Source: Bactrocera neohumeralis (lineage: Eukaryota > Arthropoda > Insecta > Diptera > Tephritidae). Taken from it: a DNA stretch of 64,000 nt. Location: assembly GCF_024586455.1 (NCBI RefSeq), contig NC_065919.1, positions 12,750,368-12,814,367 of the forward strand, in the 5' to 3' direction. This document shows positions 58,956 through 64,000 of this stretch, one piece after another (position 1 is the first letter of the stretch; each line of letters opens with the position of its first letter). Position numbers and translations under genes: made by a program. The notes beneath the pieces are model-generated. The model was not told the DNA's origin, did not search any database, and saw only the letters and a program-made list of their open reading frames with translations.

Positions 58956-59134
58956 TAAATACAGAGCTAAAGAGCAATCGATAAATAAGATAATTCATTT
59001 CGGATTAAAAATATGTATCTGGATTTGCGCACAGTTGGAGTAGGGTGATAAAATCATTGCTCATATACACAAATTTATACATTTATAAATCATTGCATAA
59101 TATTTCGAATTATTCTGGGATTTGTGGCCAACAC

Positions 59135-59685
59135 TTATTTGTTTTTCTTGCCTCCACCACGTCGAATGGGAATTTGATCCGTTGCAATTGAGCCTTTGTT
59201 GTGGTATTTATTTGAAATGCGATTTACAAAATATAAAGCACAGATGCAGAAGAAAACACTGAAATTTTAATAATATAAATGTTTGTCATATAATAATTAG
59301 CGTGAATACATACCAAGTAGTAGCACAAACACGATGAACCACACCGGATGCAACAGTCGCCAAAGTAAGGCAAGTAACAATTTCTGGTATAAATTTTGCT
59401 TGAAAATCATTACCAAATACAAGCATTTCCATATTCGAAACAGCCGTTAGGGCAAAGACAAAAAGCCACGAACCAATGAAGCCCCCAACGATTGTATTCA
59501 TTTGAGTAGCTGTGATCCAACTGGAGTAAAAGCGCATAGTTGCAAATATCACCAAACTCAGTATACAGGAAATCACGGTCGAAACGAGATTACTGCTCCC
59601 ACTCTTTGTTTCCGCACCTGATTTAGTGAGTATAAGGAAAAAAATTAACATCAGCAATAATTTAATGTTTAAAGGGCTTACTCAT
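59135..59685 (-). CDS. Krtcap2: Krtcap2 (KCP2), oligosaccharyltransferase complex subunit
   Basis: KRTCAP2/KCP2 is a small multi-pass ER membrane protein of the STT3A-type oligosaccharyltransferase, which adds N-glycans to nascent chains. Three minus-strand exons join in phase: 59685-59682 (ATG plus one base), 59617-59314 and 59258-59135, giving 143 residues, near the family's usual size of about 136. The start ATG is followed by a GTAAGC donor, and the acceptor AAATCAG precedes GTGCGG. Hydrophobic segments are VSTVISCILSLVIFATMRFY, MNTIVGGFIGSWLFVFALTA, IPEIVTCLTLATVASGVV and CVFFCICALYFV. The C-terminus RRGGGKKNK ends in a KKXX dilysine ER-retrieval signal. Introns are only 64 and 55 bp. 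The gene is convergent with osa and divergent from Pkc98E. An alternative start at a Met inside intron 1 (59657) is less likely. Confidence 0.88.
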
Positions 59686-61900
59686 TTTTGTAATTATATT
59701 TGAACTTTTATTAATTCTTGAGAGTAGAACAGAAAATGTCTACGTTGAAATTTACCAAAAGCCGACACAAATTCCACTAAAAAATCAACAAACCACAGGG
59801 ATGTATTTGCAGAAGCAGAATGTGGACCGCATTACATATGTCCGACAGAGTCCGTATAACAAAATTTGGTTTCCTCTTGTGCAAGTAATGACCCATAAAA
59901 TCATACCTCGTTACATTATGCTTTAGAATGATATTAAATAAATATTTAAATTCATTTAAAATGGGTGGTACTTAAAGTTGCTCATCATATCTATATTTAC
60001 ATAATGAGATATGGTAAATAAATTAAATATTAATTATGTAGTCGAGATGTTGAAATAATAATATACATTTTTCGATATGCAATGTGGCAGCATTCAATTA
60101 ATACAGGTAAACAGATGTTTGTTGCATAGAAAGCTCCACATGCATACCTGTTATAAGCTCCAATTCAATGGAAATATCAATTCCATTCATTGTGCTTTAC
60201 TACACATTCGTTGAAAATCCAAAATCCATAGATGTGAAGAAAATTTGTGTATTTCATATTCAAAATTAAGTTTGTAGAGTGTCATAGAAACTAATATATA
60301 CAAAAATAAGCACAAGTCCCTCATTAAGTGAAATACCAATGAGGTAATAAACTTTTGAATGAATTGTGCTGATAGTTGTGTTGAAAATGTGAAAATTTTT
60401 AGACAAATTTTATCAAGATATTTGCCATTTTCTGCTTCTTTCTGTACCCATTTTCCTCATATCGTGTATACCCCTCTCTTTGTGCAAATAATAAGAAGAA
60501 AAAGTTCTCCGTTGGAAAAGTCTTCCATTGCGAATTATAAAATTTGCGCTGGAATTTGTATTTGTGTGAAAAGGCAGCAGAAGTGAGCTAAATAAGAGAT
60601 GTTGAGAAAATAAGAGTAAGATGAGATGATAATATAATTTCATACTTCCAAAACTTGAAATTTACTTAAAATTTAAAAAACACTCACAAAAAATATATTT
60701 AATGTGAAAAAATGTTTAATGTGTGTATAGGAAAATATTTAAATATTATTAGTGGAAGAAAAATAGATGAAACCGTGAAGTTGAAAAATTAAATTATTTA
60801 AACTAGTATAGTACCATTTATTACTGTGGGATTTGTTTCAAATGTGCAAACTATCAATATGATAATAAATATTGAGTAAGGGAATGTGTGAGTAAATCAC
60901 TACGCGCGTAAATAGGATGGGGAATTGGAAGTACGAGTATAATTCCTTCCGTTCTTTTTTCACTATGCTACCTATTGCTTTCTAATATACCAACAATAGA
61001 AACACCAAAGAAGAAGAACGTCAAAACTTTTAGAAGGCAGCTAATAAACCAGAAAGAAAACTTGCTACATGAATATCTAGTTCTCAGTCAATCAAGTTAT
61101 CAAGAGCAAAAATAAGGCCAACAAACAAGACACCAAAGTATATGATAAAATGTAGAGACTGAGAAATACTAAGTATAGCAAATCTGGCTACAAAAGAACG
61201 AAGGAACACATGTACACACATATCTATAAACAATATACATTGGAATTTAGTTCTTTAGCAAATAGGTCCCAGACTCAAGAAAGAATTACAATTAACAATA
61301 TTAAAATCAAAAATGCAATAACAAAAACACAGTAGCGAAAAATCCATTAAACGGAAGTTAATTTTTTTATTAAAAAAAGTCACTTCAGATTTATGCACAG
61401 AGAGAGGAATATGCTAAAACCCAACAGTTCACTAATTAATATGTATGTACATATGTCTTTTAGCAAATTCGAACTACAGCAACAATAATTGTGTATCAAA
61501 ACACCATGATTTAATTCATTCATAACTACATAACAGAAAAAAAAATTATTAAAATATTTATACGAGAAGTGTTGCGAAAGGCGAACTTGAATTGACATTA
61601 AATGGGCGAAGTGCGCAACAATAGCACAAACGAACTAAAGCAACAACGACGACAGTATCATCAGCTGCAGAGGCATAAACATAAATGTGTAATTAGTTGA
61701 ATTACACACACACGCACACAATAGAAAAATAAAATAATTTTTAAAAATTTAATGTTTTTGGAAGTTAACAGGACTACTATTTAAAGTGAATAAGCAAAAA
61801 GTGCATAATAAAGTAAAAGCGAAACATTTACCGCAACAAAAAAGTAGTTAAAAGCATTCATTTCAGGAAAATAGTATAATTTAGTAAATTTTGCAGACCG
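59686..61900. other. Intergenic AT-rich DNA between Krtcap2 and Pkc98E
   Basis: The two genes are divergently transcribed. No open frame with a domain was found; frames around 60359-60643 on both strands are T- or A-rich. An ATGTATGTACATATG tract sits at about 61441-61455. Promoters of both genes must lie somewhere here, but no convincing TATA/Inr pair was seen. Confidence 0.4.
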
Positions 61901-62315
61901 AAAAACGTTGAATAAACATTGTTGATCGTGTACCCAAAGGCGCACGCGCCCACTAATTTACACGTTAACAGCTAAATATTATTGCAAGTGTGCGTGTGTG
62001 TGTTTATATAGAAAGCTGTTCGAGCACACATTGGATTTCCGTCTCAGCTATAGTCATCTGTACAATCGCATAATCAGTTGCAAGAGTGACCAATTTCAAA
62101 ATCCATACTACGTATTAATTTATGACGAAATATGCGTTATATTTAAAAAAAATTTAACCAAATCATTTTGGAAGTGAACAAACGCGTCTTCTAGTCAAAG
62201 TGAGCAGAATCCCAAAATTTTCGTTTCGACATCAACACCGTTCCCTCACTAACGCATAAATCTTCTACAGTCCATTTATCCTTACTGAAGCATTTGAATT
62301 AATATTACACACGCG
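61901..62315 (+). promoter_or_regulatory. Pkc98E: Likely Pkc98E leader/promoter-proximal region
   Basis: Base composition rises toward the Pkc98E start codon, with GTACCCAAAGGCGCACGCGC (61931-61950) and TGCGTGTGTGTGTTTATATA (61990-62009). No in-frame start lies upstream of 62316 without an intervening stop. The transcription start is not identifiable by eye. Confidence 0.3.
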
Positions 62316-62469
62316 ATGTTTACTGGAAAATTACAACTAAAAGTGTGTGAGGCGATCGGTTTGCGACCAACCGACTTTCAAAAGCGCCACAATTTGACAT
62401 TTGGAAAATTAGCAGATGATCAACCAATCGATCCTTATATTTCCATTGATGTTGATGATAATCATTTTG
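62316..62469 (+). CDS. Pkc98E: Pkc98E exon 1 (coding)
   Basis: ATG at 62316; C2 strands 1-3; ends in phase 1 before GTAAGA. Confidence 0.93.
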
Positions 62470-63492
62470 GTAAGAGTAATATAGTAATTTAGTTTCTACA
62501 AGCATTTGTTGTGGATTTTTTATTTAAGTTACATATTTAACCCGCAATATTTATTATATTTTTTTCTGCATTAAGTTTTAGTGCTCTGAAAAAGAAATTA
62601 TTATCTCTTAGTCATTATATAATATATAATCGTAATATAAATCGCAATTGAAATAAAAAAAAAAAAGCAGAACGAAAAAGTAGTAGTTAAAAACAATGAA
62701 AGAAATATTTTTTTTTTTTTTAATAAATTGTTTGATTTTAACCTACAATTAAAACATCAATTTTATATTTTGAATTTTTGTTAGATCGCTCGACAACGCG
62801 GCCGAAAACATTTGATCCGATATGGAATGAACAATTCATACACGATGTGACTAATGCAAAGAACATTAACTTGACGGTATTTCACGATGCAGCACTTCCA
62901 CCTGATGACTTTGTTGCCAATTGCCAAATACCTTTCGAAGATATTATGCAAAATGAAGCAGGTGTGCTTGATCTATGGGTAAGCATTATTATGCGTGCAA
63001 CTATCTTTTCTTATTTAGTTTAACTATATTTACATTACAGGTGAACTTAGAGCCACAGGGTAAACTACATATTATAATCGAATTGAAGGACCGAGTTGGT
63101 ATGTATTTTGCCAATTTATTTAATTAATTATTACTATTTTAATAGATATAATAATAGATTCGAATAAAGATGTGGCTGAAGTGGTTCAGGCGGTCACCCA
63201 AAACAAGGAATTCAAAGAACGCGCTGGATTCAATCGTCGACGCGGTGCAATGAGGCGACGTGTTCATCAGGTTAGATCATCAGTGAACAAGATAGAAGTG
63301 TTATTAGTTTTATTTTTTATAGTTGTTGTAAAGAAAGATTCACTAATTACGAAGTTGAAAATTTAATTGTTCAGCTAAAATAAATTAAATTATTTGTATA
63401 TATACATATATTTATTAGGTAAATGGACATAAATTTATGGCAACTTTTCTGCGACAGCCGACTTTTTGTTCACATTGCCGCGAATTTATTTG
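62316..63492 (+). CDS. Pkc98E: Pkc98E (novel protein kinase C, epsilon type), first five coding exons; 3' part outside window
   Basis: Novel PKCs are diacylglycerol-activated, calcium-independent Ser/Thr kinases acting at membranes. Five exons join in phase: 62316-62469, 62785-62978, 63041-63098, 63146-63270, 63419-63492 (about 201 residues). Residues 1-135 are the N-terminal C2 domain (MFTGKLQLKVCEAIGLRPTD, PYISIDVDDNHFDRS, PKTFDPIWNEQF, VFHDAALPPDDFVANCQIP), without the calcium-binding acidic cluster expected of classical C2 domains. About 157-175 is the pseudosubstrate (GFNRRRGAMRRRVHQ, with Ala where a substrate has Ser/Thr). The C1A zinc/phorbol domain begins with H-X12-C-X2-C in HKFMATFLRQPTFCSHC. 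The last exon here ends in phase 2 inside FIW; the rest of C1A, C1B and the kinase domain are beyond 64000. The ATG at 62316 matches the family's N-terminus. Confidence 0.93.
62785..62978 (+). CDS. Pkc98E: Pkc98E exon 2
   Basis: After TTTGTTAG; starts DRSTTRPKTFDPIWNEQF and ends GVLDLW in phase 0 before GTAAGC. Confidence 0.93.
63041..63098 (+). CDS. Pkc98E: Pkc98E exon 3
   Basis: After TTACATTACAG; encodes VNLEPQGKLHIIIELKDRV, the last C2 strand; phase 1 donor GTATGT. Confidence 0.92.
63146..63270 (+). CDS. Pkc98E: Pkc98E exon 4 (pseudosubstrate), two possible acceptors
   Basis: TTTTAATAG ending at 63145 and ATAATAATAG ending at 63157 are both in phase. The upstream choice adds four residues (III and D). 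Encodes EFKERAGFNRRRGAMRRRVH and ends in phase 0 before GTTAGA. Confidence 0.82.
63419..63492 (+). CDS. Pkc98E: Pkc98E exon 5 (start of C1A domain)
   Basis: After TTTATTAG; encodes VNGHKFMATFLRQPTFCSHC then REFI and two bases of a Trp codon before GTAAGT. Confidence 0.92.
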
Positions 63493-64000
63493 GTAAGTGT
63501 ATATGCTTAGCTTGATAAAAATAAAATCGAAATATTCAAAATCACACAATCATCCTGCTACAACTCTCATACCTTTTTATTTGTATATTCATACCAGTGA
63601 ATAACTATATTGCTCTTACTTTTCACATTTTGGTTATTGAAGTATCATTGATAATTTAATTTGATCACTTTACCTTTAATATTTTTTATTATCCTCTTTT
63701 CACAACTATTTAGTATGTTAGAATGTATTTTGGGTAAAATTAGGAAATACTTTGAATAATTACATTTATATTTTAGTTGGTATTCTTATATTAAATGTTT
63801 TATGTTTTATTTGTTTGGTGAGAACATTTATATATGCATTTGGGTGTACTTTGGAGCAGATATACAAATTTATGAGTTTCGCTTCTAGTGACATATAATA
63901 GTTCATTCTCTGCTTTTTCATTTTTTCATCCGGTTGCAGAGTAATAATTTGTACCTTATTTTTAATTACGGGAAATATGAACTGCTTAATTGATATACAT
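63493..64000 (+). other. Pkc98E: Pkc98E intron, runs off the window
   Basis: AT-rich sequence after the phase-2 donor. No exon continuing the C1A domain (expected to begin with the rest of a Trp codon and a Gly-rich stretch with further Cys residues) was found before 64000. Confidence 0.75.

Noticed and set aside
1..64000. tRNA, rRNA or snoRNA genes
   Set aside because: No cloverleaf-type A and B boxes or rRNA cores were recognised on either strand by eye. Small nucleolar RNAs in introns cannot be excluded without a dedicated search.

Overview
The window is insect nuclear DNA, most probably from a higher fly and, judging by the repeat content, a tephritid fruit fly. This rests on three spliced genes that read as clear fly orthologues, AT-rich introns with GT..AG borders, many palindromic (TACA)n/(TGTA)n tracts, and numerous decayed mariner-type transposons. 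The species call is an inference; the gene calls come from translation and splice phase.

Layout. Positions 1-40840 contain no convincing host coding exon. They are probably intronic or upstream DNA of osa, because the first osa exon here (40841) starts in mid-protein and the N-terminal coding exon is absent. This stretch is a graveyard of mariner/Tc1-type relics (about 1200-2055, 13780-14534, 16983-17435, 17668-18200, 20208-20934, 25285-25615, 25740-25860, 32808-33442), two non-LTR retrotransposon 3' fragments (8239-8565, 10427-10871) and a dispersed repeat headed by a CCCTGAACAGGG palindrome (six copies or fragments, one of them inside osa). Several insertions are nested and can be ordered.

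Positions 40841-52206 hold twelve exons of osa (eyelid/BAP250, the ARID1 homologue), the ARID-bearing signature subunit of the BAP SWI/SNF chromatin-remodelling complex. The exons join in phase to about 2270 codons, with the ARID domain split between exons 5 and 6 and the BAF250_C region in the 4-kb last exon. Points of interest are a missing AG at the expected start of exon 7, tandem splice donors, a mariner-derived MITE in an intron, and a 110-codon in-frame open extension behind the stop codon.

Positions 52540-58900 are AT-rich DNA with poly(A) signals, probably long osa 3' UTR plus intergenic DNA. On the minus strand, 59135-59685 is a compact three-exon Krtcap2 (KCP2, oligosaccharyltransferase subunit) gene convergent with osa. 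From 62316 the plus strand carries the first five coding exons of Pkc98E (novel PKC, epsilon type): the C2 domain, the pseudosubstrate and the beginning of C1A. That gene runs off the right edge.

The three host genes are functionally unrelated (chromatin, ER glycosylation, signalling) and show no sign of a gene cluster. I found no credible new defence, toxin or metabolic system. The best leads are the possible osa stop-codon readthrough, the osa exon 7 splice problem, and the palindrome-headed repeat with its nested insertions.
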